A DNA stretch of 64,000 nt from Massilia sp. IC2-477 (GCF_020707265.1 NZ_JAJFEQ010000001.1:186001-250000); one strand, 5' to 3'. Shown: positions 1 through 9,175, counted from the stretch's first letter. The notes: a model not told the origin generated them from the letters alone. Program-made: numbers and translations.

Positions 1-1
1 C

Positions 2-850
2 AACATCGTCAAGAAGTACAAGGACGTGCTGCCGCAGCTGGGCGCCCGCTTCCGCATCACCAACGACGACCAGCTGTTCGCGTCGGTGGCGAAGAACATG
101 AAAGCCCCGCCGAACTTCGTGTTCAGCAACGTCGGCACCAACGTGACCCTGGTTGGTAACCAGGCGACCCTGCGCGGCGACGTGCAGGAAGAGACCTCGT
201 GGAACACCGACATCGGCTACCGCCACCAGAGCAACAACCTGATCGCGACCGTGACCGCGTTCTACGTCGACTTCAAGAACCGCCAGGCGACCGCGTTCGA
301 CCCGATCACCAACACCAGCAGCTACACCAACGCTGGCAACGTGAAGAACCACGGCCTCGAGATCGAACTGGGCAACACTCCGATCAACGGCTGGGCAGCT
401 TACGGTTCGTTCGGCTACACCCGCAGCAAGATCGAAGACAACCTGCGCGTGAGCGCCACGGGTACCCTGCCGACCGCCGGCAAGGAAATGCCGCTGACGC
501 CGAAGCTGAAGGCCGGCCTGTCGCTGGAATACACCCAGGGCACGTTCTACGCCCGCGTGAAAGCCAAGGCAACCAGCCGCCAGGCAGGCACCCTGGTGAA
601 CGACGAGTGGGCACCGGGTTACACCACCTACGGCTTCGATACTGGCTACACCTTCGACAACTGGGGTGTCTTCAAGCGTCCGAAGCTGCAGTTCAACATC
701 AGCAACATCACCAACAAGCAGTATCGCAACCCGTCGTCGTCGACTGTCAACAACACCACCCCGTTCCCGGGCGTGACCAGCGTCGGCACCCTGCGTTACT
801 ACCTGGGCGCACCGCGCTTCGCGTCGGTCACCCTGTCGGTGGACATCTAA
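2..850 (+). CDS. TonB-dependent receptor, C-terminal part (5' end outside window)
   Basis: The frame is open from the left edge, so this is the last ~282 residues of a longer outer-membrane protein. The sequence alternates polar and aromatic residues in strand-length blocks, with long loops, as in the 22-strand barrel of TonB-dependent receptors. It has typical receptor phrases such as ETSWNTDIGYR and a late segment reading LQFNISNITNKQYRNP, which matches the penultimate-strand region of siderophore or carbohydrate receptors. It ends in a short strand (FASVTLSVDI). The plug domain and TonB box are outside the window, so the substrate cannot be called. A strong terminator follows, so it is probably the last gene of its transcript. 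Confidence 0.9.
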   Translation, partial: NIVKKYKDVLPQLGARFRITNDDQLFASVAKNMKAPPNFVFSNVGTNVTLVGNQATLRGDVQEETSWNTDIGYRHQSNNLIATVTAFYVDFKNRQATAFDPITNTSSYTNAGNVKNHGLEIELGNTPINGWAAYGSFGYTRSKIEDNLRVSATGTLPTAGKEMPLTPKLKAGLSLEYTQGTFYARVKAKATSRQAGTLVNDEWAPGYTTYGFDTGYTFDNWGVFKRPKLQFNISNITNKQYRNPSSSTVNNTTPFPGVTSVGTLRYYLGAPRFASVTLSVDI

Positions 851-904
851 TAACGCTACAATGCCTGCCGCTGCCTCACGCGGCAGGCGTAGCGTGCAGT
901 ACCG

Positions 905-929
905 AACAGGCCCGCAAGGGCCTGTTTTT
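905..929 (+). terminator. Rho-independent terminator after TonB receptor
   Basis: A 9-bp stem (aacaggccc / gggcctgtt) with a GCAA tetraloop is followed by a run of T. It lies 55 bases after the receptor stop codon and before the nucleotidase start. Confidence 0.85.
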
Positions 930-957
930 ACATCCAACCTCCAGTATTGACATCGAT

Positions 958-2697
958 ATGACGACCGACTTCCCGCGTGCCCCGGCACGGCTTTCCCGTG
1001 TCGCGCTGGCGCTTGCGCTTCCCCTGGCTGTCTCCGGCTGTACCTGGCTCGGCGCCGTCGCCAACTATTCCACGCAATCGGGCCGCAACGCGGTTGCGAA
1101 CGACCCTGTCACGATCAACCTGGTTGCCCTGAACGACTTCCACGGCAACCTGGAACCCAGCCGCTACACCCCGACCAACGCTGACGGCAGCAAGGCGAGC
1201 CCGATTCGCGCCGGCGGCGCCGAGGCGGTGGCAGCCGCGCTGCAGGCCTGGCGCAAGCAGGACAAGGACCTGCTGTTCGTCTCCGCGGGCGACCTGGTCG
1301 GCGCCAGCCCGGCGATGTCTTCGCTGTGGGGCGACGAGCCCACCATCGAGGCGATGAACATGCTCGACCTGCGCGTGTCCGCGGTCGGCAACCATGAATT
1401 CGATGCCGGCCGCAAGGAACTGCTGCGCCAGCAGCACGGCGGCTGCGATTCGCCGCGTCCGGACAAGGCCTGCCAGATGGCCAAGGATTACCGCGGCGCG
1501 AACTTCACCTACCTGGCCGGCAACGTGGTCGACAAGGCCACCGGCCAGCCCTTCATCCCGGCCTTCAGGGTCATCGAAGCCAAGGGCATCAAGGTCGGCC
1601 TGGTCGGCGTGGTGCTGCAGGACACCCGCTCGGTGGTGATGGCCTCCGGGATCGCCGGCCTGGAATTCGGCGACGAGGCGGCGGCCATCAACCGCGCCAT
1701 TCCCGCCATGCGCCGTGAGGGCGCCGACGTGGTCGTGGCCCTGGTGCACCAGGGCGGAAGTACCAAGGAAAGCGCGATGACTCCCGGCTGCAGCCAGCTC
1801 AAAGGCCCGATCGTCGACATCGTGAAAAAGCTCGATCCGGAGATCAAGCTGGTCATCACCGGCCACACCCACGAGGGCTACCTGTGCAAGGTCGACGGCC
1901 GTACCGTGACCCAGGCCTCGTCCTATGGCCACCTGCTGACCCGCATCGCCATGAAAGTGCAGAAGGGCGTGGGCAGCGTCGGCGAGATCAAGGTCGAGAA
2001 CGTCCTGATGAAAGCGGGCGACTTCCCGGCCGACGAAAAGATGGTCGCCTTCATCGCCAAGGTCAAGGAAAGCAGCCGCGCGGCCCTGAATCGCCCGGTG
2101 GCGCGCCTGGCCGCGGCGCCGGTGCTGAAAAAGCAGAACGAGGCCGGCGAAGCGCCGCTCGGCAACCTGATCGCCGACGCCGTCCTGGCCGCGACCCGCA
2201 ACCTGGGCGCCCAGATCGGCTTCATGAACGAAGGCGGCATCCGCAAGGACCTGGAAGCGGGCGTGGACAATGTCGCGTCCTTCGGCCAGACCCAGGCCGT
2301 GCTCCCGTTCGGGAACACGCTGGTGGTGATGGACCTGACCGGCGCCCAGATCCGCACCCTGCTCGAGCAGCAGTGGCGTTCGGCATCCAGCAACGGCTCG
2401 ATGCTGCAGGTGTCCAATGGCTTCAGCTATACCTGGGACGAGAAGCGCCCGGCCGGCAGCCGCGTCACCGCCGTCACGCTGAACGGCAAGCCGCTGGAAG
2501 CGAACAAGACCTACCGCATCGTCGCGAATAACTTCTTGGCCGAAGGCGGCGACAACTTCCCCGAATTCGCCAAGGGCAGCAATCGCCTCGAGACTGGCCT
2601 GATGGACCTCGACGCCTTTACCGACTACCTGCGCAAGACCGAGGGGCAGGGCGCCGCGCTGGCCCCGAGCGCGCCACGCATCATCAAGGCCCAATGA
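958..2697 (+). CDS. Lipoprotein 5'-nucleotidase / metallophosphoesterase
   Basis: A 579-residue UshA/NT5E-like enzyme that would release nucleosides and phosphate from nucleotides outside the cytoplasm. The N-terminus is a signal peptide with a lipobox (AVSGC), so it is predicted to be lipid-anchored. The N-terminal metallophosphoesterase domain shows LVALNDFHGNLEP, GNHEFDAG and GHTHEG metal-binding motifs. The C-terminal half has the 5'-nucleotidase substrate domain (EAPLGNLIADA, FMNEGGIR, VANNFLAEGGDNF). The same frame is open further upstream inside the receptor gene, but the lipoprotein signal fixes the start at 958. The next gene is an S1/P1 nuclease 20 bases downstream; together they could turn extracellular nucleic acid into nucleosides. 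Substrate preference is inferred from the family. Confidence 0.9.
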   Translation: MTTDFPRAPARLSRVALALALPLAVSGCTWLGAVANYSTQSGRNAVANDPVTINLVALNDFHGNLEPSRYTPTNADGSKASPIRAGGAEAVAAALQAWRKQDKDLLFVSAGDLVGASPAMSSLWGDEPTIEAMNMLDLRVSAVGNHEFDAGRKELLRQQHGGCDSPRPDKACQMAKDYRGANFTYLAGNVVDKATGQPFIPAFRVIEAKGIKVGLVGVVLQDTRSVVMASGIAGLEFGDEAAAINRAIPAMRREGADVVVALVHQGGSTKESAMTPGCSQLKGPIVDIVKKLDPEIKLVITGHTHEGYLCKVDGRTVTQASSYGHLLTRIAMKVQKGVGSVGEIKVENVLMKAGDFPADEKMVAFIAKVKESSRAALNRPVARLAAAPVLKKQNEAGEAPLGNLIADAVLAATRNLGAQIGFMNEGGIRKDLEAGVDNVASFGQTQAVLPFGNTLVVMDLTGAQIRTLLEQQWRSASSNGSMLQVSNGFSYTWDEKRPAGSRVTAVTLNGKPLEANKTYRIVANNFLAEGGDNFPEFAKGSNRLETGLMDLDAFTDYLRKTEGQGAALAPSAPRIIKAQ

Positions 2698-2717
2698 GCC
2701 TTCAACCAAGGATGACC

Positions 2718-3779
2718 ATGAAAAAACTCGCCTGTGTACTCGCGCTGACCGGCGCCTTTGTATCGTTCGACGCCGCGGCCTGGGGCCGTGACGGCCACCG
2801 CGCCGTCGGCGCCATCGCCGACAAGCTGCTCAAGGGCTCGAACGCCCAGAAGCAGATCCAGGCCCTGCTGCTGCCGGGCGAATCGCTCGAGTCGATCGCC
2901 AACTGGGCCGACTGCGTCAAGGGCAGCTATTGCGGCCCGCAGACCCAGGAGATGGTGGACTACGTGGGCGGCAATCCCAAGCACAGCGAGTACCACTACA
3001 CCGACGTTCCGTTCCAGCTCGAGAAGTACCATGACCACGGCGTCGGCACGGCCGACGTGGACATCGTCCAGACCCTGAAGCAGTGCATCGCGGTCCTGCA
3101 GGGCAAGACCGACCCAGCCCTGAACCCGCACAAGTTCACCAAGCGCCAGGCCCTGATCCTGCTGACCCACTTCGCCGGCGACATCCACCAGCCGCTGCAC
3201 GTGGGCGCCGCCTTTGTGAGCAAGGACGGCAAGTTCGTGGTGCCGAAAACCCATGCCGAGGTCGACGAGACCGCGATCTTCGATTCGCGCGGCGGCAACA
3301 ACCTGCTGCTGGACGACGCCAAGGTGAGCGCGCTGGCCGATGGCCTGATCGGCCCAGGCGAACCGGCCCCGGTGCGCGAAGGCGTCCCCAAGGCCCTGAC
3401 CAAGCCCTTCCACTCGTACTGGGACAGCACCACGGTGGACTACGCCTTCCGCCGCATCAAGACCAGGACCCCGGAACAGTTCGCGGACGCGGCCATCGCC
3501 GGCAACCCGCAGGTGGCCAAGGCCAAGGGCGACCCGATCACCTGGCCTTACCAGTGGGCGGACGACGCCCTGGTGGTGGCCAAGCTGGCCTACCAGGACG
3601 TGGTGCCGGGCAAGCTGACCCCGCAGACCAGCAAGAAGGGCGAGACCTACTACACCTTCGCACTGGAAGTGCCGCAGAACTACCCAGTGCCGAGCTCGGC
3701 GATTGCGAAGACCCAGCTGATCAAGGGCGGGTACAACCTGGCGGCGGTGCTGCAGGCGATTTTCCCGGACAAGGGTTGA
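2718..3779 (+). CDS. S1/P1 nuclease, secreted
   Basis: A 353-residue zinc-dependent single-strand nuclease. The signal peptide ends in DAAA, which would leave Trp as the first mature residue (WGRDGHR). In the S1/P1 family this N-terminal Trp is itself a zinc ligand, so the cleavage site fits activity. Other family motifs are HYTDVPF, LTHFAGDIHQPLHVG and a late FHSYWDS block. I chose the ATG at 2718 because AAGGA sits five bases upstream; earlier in-frame ATGs at 2694 and 2712 lack a ribosome site and would spoil the signal peptide. The gene follows the 5'-nucleotidase closely and they are probably co-transcribed. Natural products of the family are 5'-mononucleotides, the substrate of the neighbour. 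Confidence 0.92.
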   Translation: MKKLACVLALTGAFVSFDAAAWGRDGHRAVGAIADKLLKGSNAQKQIQALLLPGESLESIANWADCVKGSYCGPQTQEMVDYVGGNPKHSEYHYTDVPFQLEKYHDHGVGTADVDIVQTLKQCIAVLQGKTDPALNPHKFTKRQALILLTHFAGDIHQPLHVGAAFVSKDGKFVVPKTHAEVDETAIFDSRGGNNLLLDDAKVSALADGLIGPGEPAPVREGVPKALTKPFHSYWDSTTVDYAFRRIKTRTPEQFADAAIAGNPQVAKAKGDPITWPYQWADDALVVAKLAYQDVVPGKLTPQTSKKGETYYTFALEVPQNYPVPSSAIAKTQLIKGGYNLAAVLQAIFPDKG

Positions 3780-3834
3780 TTGTCGGCGGCTTCCTCAGAC
3801 CGCAAAAGTAGTTTGCACCGCCAGAAGTAAGACC

Positions 3835-3927
3835 GTCATCCCGGCGCAGGCCGGGATCCAAGTTCGCTGCGCAGAGTGACGTTCACACTGTGCTACAGAA
3901 TTGGATCCCGGCCTTCGCCGGGATGAC
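3835..3927. repeat. Inverted repeat with two nested hairpins (REP-like)
   Basis: A 27-base arm (3835-3861, starting gtcatcccggcgcaggccgg) is repeated inverted at 3901-3927 with one mismatch. Each arm also folds on itself (cccggc / gccggg). This is the typical form of dispersed REP/BIME-type palindromes. It fills most of the 256-base gap between the nuclease and the MipA gene and may act as a transcript-end structure. Confidence 0.85.
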
Positions 3928-4035
3928 GTTTACGAGCAGGCGACTTTCATCAAAGCTGACGCTGCTCAGCGTGCGCGGCGCGTCCACTCCCTGGTCTTGG
4001 ATAGAATCCGCTTCACCGGAACCTACGCCAAGACC

Positions 4036-4896
4036 ATGAGCCCTCTCCTTAAGGCCGCCTGCTGCGGCTGCCTGATCCTCTCCAGCGCCGCCAGCGCCCA
4101 GACCAGCCCCGAGCGCAAGCTCCCCCTGTGGGAAATCGGCGTCGGCGCCGCCGCCATCTCGACTCCGTCCTATCCGGGTTCCGACGAGCGCGAATCGCGC
4201 CTGCTGGTCTTCCCCAACATCGTCTACCGCGGCGAGATCCTGCGCGCCGACCGTTCCGGCGTCAACGCGCGCGTGTTCCGCAGCGACCGGGCCGAACTCG
4301 ACGTCGGCTTTGCCGGCGCCTTGCCCTCGGACTCGGACGATGTCGACGAGCGCGCCGGCATGCCGGACCTGGGCCCGCTGGTCGAATTCGGTCCGCGCCT
4401 GAAGTTGCGCCTACTTGAGCTCGGCAACAATCGCCGCCTGCGCGCCGAATTCCCGCTGCGCGCCGTGATCGAGGCGCGCGGCGGCCTGCACCATCGGGGC
4501 GCCACTTTCGAGCCGCGCCTGGCCTACGAGATGGCGGGCGAGCGCGGACTATGGACGCTGGAAACGAATCTCTCCGTCGTGCTGGGCGACCGCCGCATCA
4601 ACCGCCACTTCTACGAGGTGGCGCCGCAGTACGCGAAGGCCCTCCGGCCCGCGTACCTGGCCGATTCCGGCCTGATGGCAACGCGCCTGGGCCTGTTCGG
4701 CTCGCGCCGCATCGACGAGGACCTGCGGGTGTTCGGCTATCTGCGTTTCGAAAGCTACAAGGGAGCGGCAAACCGCGACAGTCCCCTGCATGTGAAGGAC
4801 AGCGGGGTGTCGGGAGGAATAGGGGTGATGTGGACCTTCAAGCGTTCCAGCCGCCGCGCCAGCGGGGCGGAGACGGTGGATCCGGCGATCCAGTAA
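4036..4896 (+). CDS. MipA/OmpV-family outer membrane protein
   Basis: A 286-residue protein with a cleavable signal peptide (cut after SAASAQ) and a beta-barrel body. The opening PLWEIGVGAAAISTPSYPGSD, then LLVFPNIVYRGE and DVGFAGALPSDSDD, is characteristic of the MipA/OmpV family. MipA was described in E. coli as a scaffold between murein polymerase and hydrolase; most homologues have no tested role. The ATG at 4036 is chosen because it begins the signal peptide; the open frame upstream runs back into the inverted repeat. It is a single gene, and the next gene is convergent. Confidence 0.85.
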   Translation: MSPLLKAACCGCLILSSAASAQTSPERKLPLWEIGVGAAAISTPSYPGSDERESRLLVFPNIVYRGEILRADRSGVNARVFRSDRAELDVGFAGALPSDSDDVDERAGMPDLGPLVEFGPRLKLRLLELGNNRRLRAEFPLRAVIEARGGLHHRGATFEPRLAYEMAGERGLWTLETNLSVVLGDRRINRHFYEVAPQYAKALRPAYLADSGLMATRLGLFGSRRIDEDLRVFGYLRFESYKGAANRDSPLHVKDSGVSGGIGVMWTFKRSSRRASGAETVDPAIQ

Positions 4897-4926
4897 GCGC
4901 CGTGCGGGGCCGCACGACGCTCCCAT

Positions 4927-4957
4927 GAAAACCCGGAGAGCGCGCGGCTTCCCGGGT
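4927..4957 (-). terminator. Terminator for the Ala/Thr/Pro-rich gene
   Basis: On the minus strand acccgg pairs with ccgggt across a GC-rich loop and is followed by TTTT. It lies just after the stop of the minus-strand gene ending at 4968. The stem is short, so strength is uncertain. Confidence 0.5.
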
Positions 4958-4967
4958 CGGTGATGGC

Positions 4968-5321
4968 TTACTTGCCGGTTGACTTGCTGTCCTTGTGCGA
5001 GGACTTCTTGTCGTGCTTGGCTTGCTTGTCCTGCTTGGTGTCGGTCTTGTCTGCCGGAGTGGCCGGGGTCGCCGGGGTGGCCGGGGTTGCGGCAGTAGCC
5101 GGCGAAGCCGCGGTTGCCGAGGTGGCGCCGGTGCCGCCCGAGGTATCGGTGGTCGAGGCGGCGGTATCTGCCGAAGTTGCCGGGGTAGCCGGCACGGCTG
5201 GGGTAGCGGCGGTGGCCGGAGTCGCCGGGGTGGCCGGGGTTGCGGTCGTAGGCGAGGTGGTCTGGGCGAATGCCGAGGTAGCCGACAGAGCGACGATCAG
5301 GGTAGCAAGTGCTTTCTTCAT
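4968..5321 (-). CDS. Secreted low-complexity Ala/Thr/Pro repeat protein
   Basis: A 117-residue protein with a clear signal peptide (MKKALATLIVALSATSAFAQ). The mature part is made of degenerate ATPATPA-type repeats broken by an acidic Ser/Thr stretch, and ends in a Lys/Asp/His-rich tail (DKQAKHDKKSSHKDSK). No enzymatic motif is visible. The opposite strand is also open over this stretch because of the repeat composition; the signal peptide and ribosome site (aaggattt before the ATG) decide for the minus strand. Function unknown. Such tails and repeats suggest a periplasmic or cell-surface linker or a metal or polyanion binder, but that is only a guess. Confidence 0.75.
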   Translation of the reverse strand: MKKALATLIVALSATSAFAQTTSPTTATPATPATPATAATPAVPATPATSADTAASTTDTSGGTGATSATAASPATAATPATPATPATPADKTDTKQDKQAKHDKKSSHKDSKSTGK

Positions 5322-5472
5322 GGATAAATCCTTTCCGGTTCGGTTCTGGCGTACGTTTATCGTGTCACCTAAGCAATCAACGGCTCGCCGATGAGCCTTG
5401 TTGACGGCCTTTACAAAGGCTTACGGTAGTCACATTTGCTAACAACCATGGCAACAGGCGCTGGCTTGAAGC

Positions 5473-5502
5473 AAAAAAAATGGCCTGCGGAAGCAGGCCA
5501 TT
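5473..5502 (-). terminator. Terminator of the nucleoside ABC operon
   Basis: A perfect 10-bp stem (aatggcctgc / gcaggccatt) with a 4-base loop is followed on the minus strand by eight T. It lies 17 bases past the last permease gene. Confidence 0.95.
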
Positions 5503-5519
5503 CTTAAGATTACTGAAAC

Positions 5520-6485
5520 TCAGCGTGACTTGACGAAGGGTCGTCCCAGCGCCTTGGGCGCCACTGACTTGGCCATCAGGCCGGCCAGCACAACCACGGT
5601 CAGCACATACGGGATCATCTGGATCAGCGAACCCGGGATGCGGCCCACGACCGGCAGGTCCACGCCTTCGATCTGGATCTGCACCGCGCCGAAGAAGCCG
5701 AACATCAGGCAACCCAGCACCGTGTGCAGCGGACGCCAGTTACCGAACACCATGGCGGTCAGCGCCAGGTAGCCGGCGCCCGCCGACATGTCGCGCAGGA
5801 AGAAGCCGCTCTGGACAATCGACAGATAGGCGCCCGAGAACGAGCACAGCACGCCGGCAATCAGCATCGCCGTGTAGCGCGTCTTCTGGACCGACACGCC
5901 GGCAGCATCGGCCGCATGCGGGTTCTCGCCGCAGGCGCGCAGGCGCAGGCCGAAGCGGCTGTGGTACAGGGTCCAGTGCACCACCGGCAGCAGCAGGAAG
6001 GCAAGGTAGACCAGTACCGAATGGCCGCCGATCACGTGGCCATACAGCCAGCCGATGAAGGGGATGCTGTCCATGGCGGCGGTGCCCGGCAGGATCACGT
6101 CGGCCAGGCGCGCTTCGCCCAGGTCGGGCGTGCGGCCGCCCTGCTGGAAGAAGTACTGGGCGACCACGAAGGTCAGGCCGCTCATGGCGATGTTGATCGC
6201 CATGCCCGCCACCAGCTGGTTGCCCTTCTGGGTGATGGCGACAAAGGCCTGCACCAGCGCCAGGGCGACCGAGGCGAGCATGCCGGCGGCGATGCCGAGC
6301 CACGGGTCCTGGTAGGAGTAGGCAACACCGGCGGAGACGAAGGCGGAGGCGAGGATCTTGCCCTCGAGGCCGAGGTCGATCACGCCGCTGCGCTCGGCGA
6401 ACAGGCCGGCCATGGCCGCGAAAATCAGGACCGGCGCATTGCGGATCGTCGAGACGACGATGCTGGCGAACTGGAAGTCTTCCAT
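5520..6485 (-). CDS. Nucleoside ABC transporter permease (YufQ/NupQ type)
   Basis: A 321-residue inner-membrane permease of the branched-chain-amino-acid/BMP-type family (PF02653). The family signature AERSGVIDLGLEGKIL lies at about residues 29-44, and about 8-10 hydrophobic helices follow. It is the second of two different permeases in the operon, which would form the heterodimeric channel of a purine/pyrimidine nucleoside importer. It starts six bases after the preceding permease and ends just before a strong terminator, so it is the last gene. The substrate class is inferred from the BMP-family binding protein at the operon start and from the nucleoside catabolic genes nearby. Confidence 0.9.
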   Translation of the reverse strand: MEDFQFASIVVSTIRNAPVLIFAAMAGLFAERSGVIDLGLEGKILASAFVSAGVAYSYQDPWLGIAAGMLASVALALVQAFVAITQKGNQLVAGMAINIAMSGLTFVVAQYFFQQGGRTPDLGEARLADVILPGTAAMDSIPFIGWLYGHVIGGHSVLVYLAFLLLPVVHWTLYHSRFGLRLRACGENPHAADAAGVSVQKTRYTAMLIAGVLCSFSGAYLSIVQSGFFLRDMSAGAGYLALTAMVFGNWRPLHTVLGCLMFGFFGAVQIQIEGVDLPVVGRIPGSLIQMIPYVLTVVVLAGLMAKSVAPKALGRPFVKSR

Positions 6486-6491
6486 GGCGTA

Positions 6492-7583
6492 TTAACCTTT
6501 ACGAGCCTTAGTTGCATTGATCAGTTTCAGGACCGCCGGCGCGTACAGGTTTTCCATCGCGCCGCAGAACAGGATGATTAGGCCTTGAATGAAAATGAAG
6601 GTCTCTTGCGGGATGTTCGGCTTTTCCAGCGACAGGTCGAAGCCGCCCTGGATCAGGGCGCCGAACAGCACCGAGGACAGGAAGATGCCGACCGGATGCT
6701 GGCGGCCCATCAGCGCGATCGCAATGCCGACGAAACCGGCGCCGGCCGGGAAATTCAGGCTCAGGTAGTGGGTCGAGCCGAGGATCGAGTTGACGGCGGC
6801 GAGGCCCGCCAGGGCGCCCGAGATCAGCATCGCGACGATGATGGTGCGGCTGATGCGCACGCCGGCGTAGTGGGCGGCGTGCTGGTTCAGGCCCGTGGCC
6901 TGCAGCTTGTAGCCCCAGCTCGAGCGCGACATCACGAGGCCGTAGATTACCAGCGCGAGGATCGCCAGCACGAAGGAGATGTTCAGCGGGGTATCGCCCA
7001 TCGATGGGAACCAGTCGAACAGGCGCGGCATCCAGGATGCTTCGCTGAAGGTACGGCTGGCCGGATTCTGGTCGCCCTCGGGGATGAGGTACTTCACGAT
7101 GATGAAGTTCATCAGGCTGGCGGCGATGAAGTTGAACATGATGGTCGTGACCACCACGTGGCTGCCGCGCTTGGCCTGCAGGTAGCCGGGCAGGAAGGCC
7201 CAGCCGGCGCCGAACACGGCGCTGGCGATCATCGCCAGCGGAATCAGGAGCCAGGGCGAGAGCGAGGCGTCGAATGCGAGCATCGCCAGGGTTAGCCCTA
7301 AGCCGCCCAGGTACATCTGGCCTTCGGCGCCGATGTTGAACAGGCCCGCCTTCATCGCCACCGAGACCGCGAGGCCCGTGAACACGAAGGTGGAAGCGTA
7401 GAACAGCGTGTAGCTCAGGCCTTCCGGATTGATGACGGCGCTGTTGATCAGGATCTGCATCGACTCGACCGGGCTTTCGCCCAGCAGGTGGATCACCAGG
7501 GCCGCAACCAGCAATGCCGACAACAGGTTCAGGATGGGCAGGACGAAGCCGGATGCCCAGCGTGGGAGTTCAGTTGTTTTCAT
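6492..7583 (-). CDS. Nucleoside ABC transporter permease (YufP/NupP type)
   Basis: A 363-residue polytopic membrane protein of the same family as the next gene. Around residues 80-95 it has the conserved AMKAGLFNIGAEGQMYLGG motif that marks BMP-type transporter permeases. A long first helix (residues 13-33) and an extended loop (YLIPEGDQNPASRTF) are typical of the longer partner. Its ATG overlaps the stop of the ATPase gene by four bases (ATGA), so translation is likely coupled. It should pair with the 5520-6485 permease in the membrane. Confidence 0.9.
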   Translation of the reverse strand: MKTTELPRWASGFVLPILNLLSALLVAALVIHLLGESPVESMQILINSAVINPEGLSYTLFYASTFVFTGLAVSVAMKAGLFNIGAEGQMYLGGLGLTLAMLAFDASLSPWLLIPLAMIASAVFGAGWAFLPGYLQAKRGSHVVVTTIMFNFIAASLMNFIIVKYLIPEGDQNPASRTFSEASWMPRLFDWFPSMGDTPLNISFVLAILALVIYGLVMSRSSWGYKLQATGLNQHAAHYAGVRISRTIIVAMLISGALAGLAAVNSILGSTHYLSLNFPAGAGFVGIAIALMGRQHPVGIFLSSVLFGALIQGGFDLSLEKPNIPQETFIFIQGLIILFCGAMENLYAPAVLKLINATKARKG

Positions 7584-9109
7584 GATTTGTGCATCCCGCC
7601 CATCAGCAGGCCGATGCGGGTGGTATCGAATTCTTCAACATTCAGTTCACCGGTGATGCGGCCACCGGAGACGACCACGATGCGGTCGGCCAGCGCGCGC
7701 ACTTCTTCCAGCTCGGTCGACACCAGCAGGATGGCGACGCCTTCGTCGCGCAGGCGCAGCAGCTGGGTGTGGATGCTCTCGATGGTGCCGATGTCGACGC
7801 CGCGGGTCGGCTGGCCGACCAGCATCAGTTTTGGTGCGGCCGACACTTCGCGCGCGATCACGACCTTCTGCTGGTTACCGCCCGATAGAAGACCGATGCG
7901 CAGGTCGGGGTTCTTCGGACGGACGTCGAAGGCTTCCAGCAGGTGGGCGCAGCGCTTGGCGATGGCCTCGAAGTCGAACAGGCCCATCTTGTTGGTGACG
8001 CGGTCCTGGTAGCCGAACACGGTGTTCTGCATGACCGAGAAATCCTTGATCACGCCATCGCGCAGGCGGTCTTCCGGCACGTGGCCGATGCCGAGGTCGC
8101 GGAATTCGGCCGGCAGGCCGTCGGCGTTGGAGCGACCGGCATAGGGCAGTTCCTTGCCGAGGAATTCGACGCGACCCGACGTCGGCAGGCGCATGCCCGA
8201 CAGGATTTCCATCAGTTCGCTCTGGCCGTTGCCCGACACGCCCGCGATCGCGACGATCTCGCCGGCGCGCACGGTGAGGTCGATGTCAGCCAGGAGCTTG
8301 ACCTTCTGCTTGTCTTCCAGCTGCAGGTTCGAGACCTGCAGCACCGGCGCGCCCGGATTGAAGGGCTTGCGCGGCAGGTTGCCCTCGATCGGGCGGCCAA
8401 CCATCATGTTGGCCAGCTGCTCCTTGGAGGTCTCGGCGGTGCTCACCGCGCCGACCACGCGGCCGGCCCGCATCACGGTCACCTGGTCGGTGATCTCCAT
8501 GATCTCGCCCAGCTTGTGGGTGATCAGGATGATGGTCTTGCCCTGTTCCTTGAACAGCCGCAGGATCTCGAACAGCGAGGCGGTTTCCTGGGCGGTGAGG
8601 ACGGCGGTCGGCTCGTCCAGGATCAGGATCTCGGCGCTGCGGTAGATCTGCTTGAGGATCTCGACGCGCTGCTGGGCGCCCACCGACAGGTCGTGGATGG
8701 TGGCGAGCGGGTCGACATCGAGGCGGTAGCGCGCGCAGATCTCGCGCAGCTTCGCTTCGGTTTCCTTGCGCTTGGCAGCCAGCTTGAATCCGCCCTCGGT
8801 GCCGAGCATCACGTTGTCCAGCACGGTCATGTTCTCGACCAGCATGAAGTGCTGGTGGACCATGCCGATGCCGAGCGCGATCGCTTCCTGCGAGGAGCGG
8901 ATGTGGCGCTCCTGGCCGTTGATCAGGAGCTGGCCGCTGTCGGCGTGATAGTAGCCGTACAGGATGCTCATGAGGGTGGACTTGCCCGCGCCATTCTCGC
9001 CGATCACACCGTGGATCGAGCCTTTGGCAATCGGGAAGCTGACGTCAGCGTTCGCCTGCACGGCCCCGAAGGCCTTGCTGATGTTGCGAAATTCTACGGC
9101 TGGCTGCAT
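7580..9109 (-). CDS. Nucleoside ABC transporter ATPase, duplicated ABC domains
   Basis: A 509-residue ATP-binding subunit with two ABC cassettes, as in RbsA/NupO. Domain 1 has a full Walker A (GENGAGKST), signature (LSVGAQQRVEI) and Walker B (ILILDEPTAVLT). Domain 2 has a degenerate Walker A (GVSGNGQSE) but a normal signature (LSGGNQQKVVIAREV), which is usual for this family. The start is set at 9109 (MQPAVEFRNISKAFG); an earlier TTG at 9154 would add 15 residues without homology. It lies between the binding protein gene, with a hairpin in between, and the permeases. Confidence 0.92.
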   Translation of the reverse strand: MQPAVEFRNISKAFGAVQANADVSFPIAKGSIHGVIGENGAGKSTLMSILYGYYHADSGQLLINGQERHIRSSQEAIALGIGMVHQHFMLVENMTVLDNVMLGTEGGFKLAAKRKETEAKLREICARYRLDVDPLATIHDLSVGAQQRVEILKQIYRSAEILILDEPTAVLTAQETASLFEILRLFKEQGKTIILITHKLGEIMEITDQVTVMRAGRVVGAVSTAETSKEQLANMMVGRPIEGNLPRKPFNPGAPVLQVSNLQLEDKQKVKLLADIDLTVRAGEIVAIAGVSGNGQSELMEILSGMRLPTSGRVEFLGKELPYAGRSNADGLPAEFRDLGIGHVPEDRLRDGVIKDFSVMQNTVFGYQDRVTNKMGLFDFEAIAKRCAHLLEAFDVRPKNPDLRIGLLSGGNQQKVVIAREVSAAPKLMLVGQPTRGVDIGTIESIHTQLLRLRDEGVAILLVSTELEEVRALADRIVVVSGGRITGELNVEEFDTTRIGLLMGGMHKS

Positions 9110-9175
9110 TGCGATCAGAGTAAATGGTTGGTGGTGCGCATCGATGATGCGCAATAAAAAGCCTGCATTTCATTC

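Noticed and set aside
199..957. Apparent N-terminal extension of the 5'-nucleotidase running through the receptor gene
   Set aside because: It is an out-of-frame reading of the TonB receptor; a terminator and a new lipoprotein signal separate the two genes.
928..2709. A 593-codon minus-strand frame opposite the 5'-nucleotidase
   Set aside because: Low-complexity His/Gly/Val/Ala translation typical of antisense shadows; the plus-strand gene has clear catalytic motifs and a lipobox.
4960..5394. A 144-codon plus-strand Val/Ala/Gly frame over the repeat protein
   Set aside because: It has no signal peptide or ribosome site and reflects the complementary repeat; the minus-strand gene has both.
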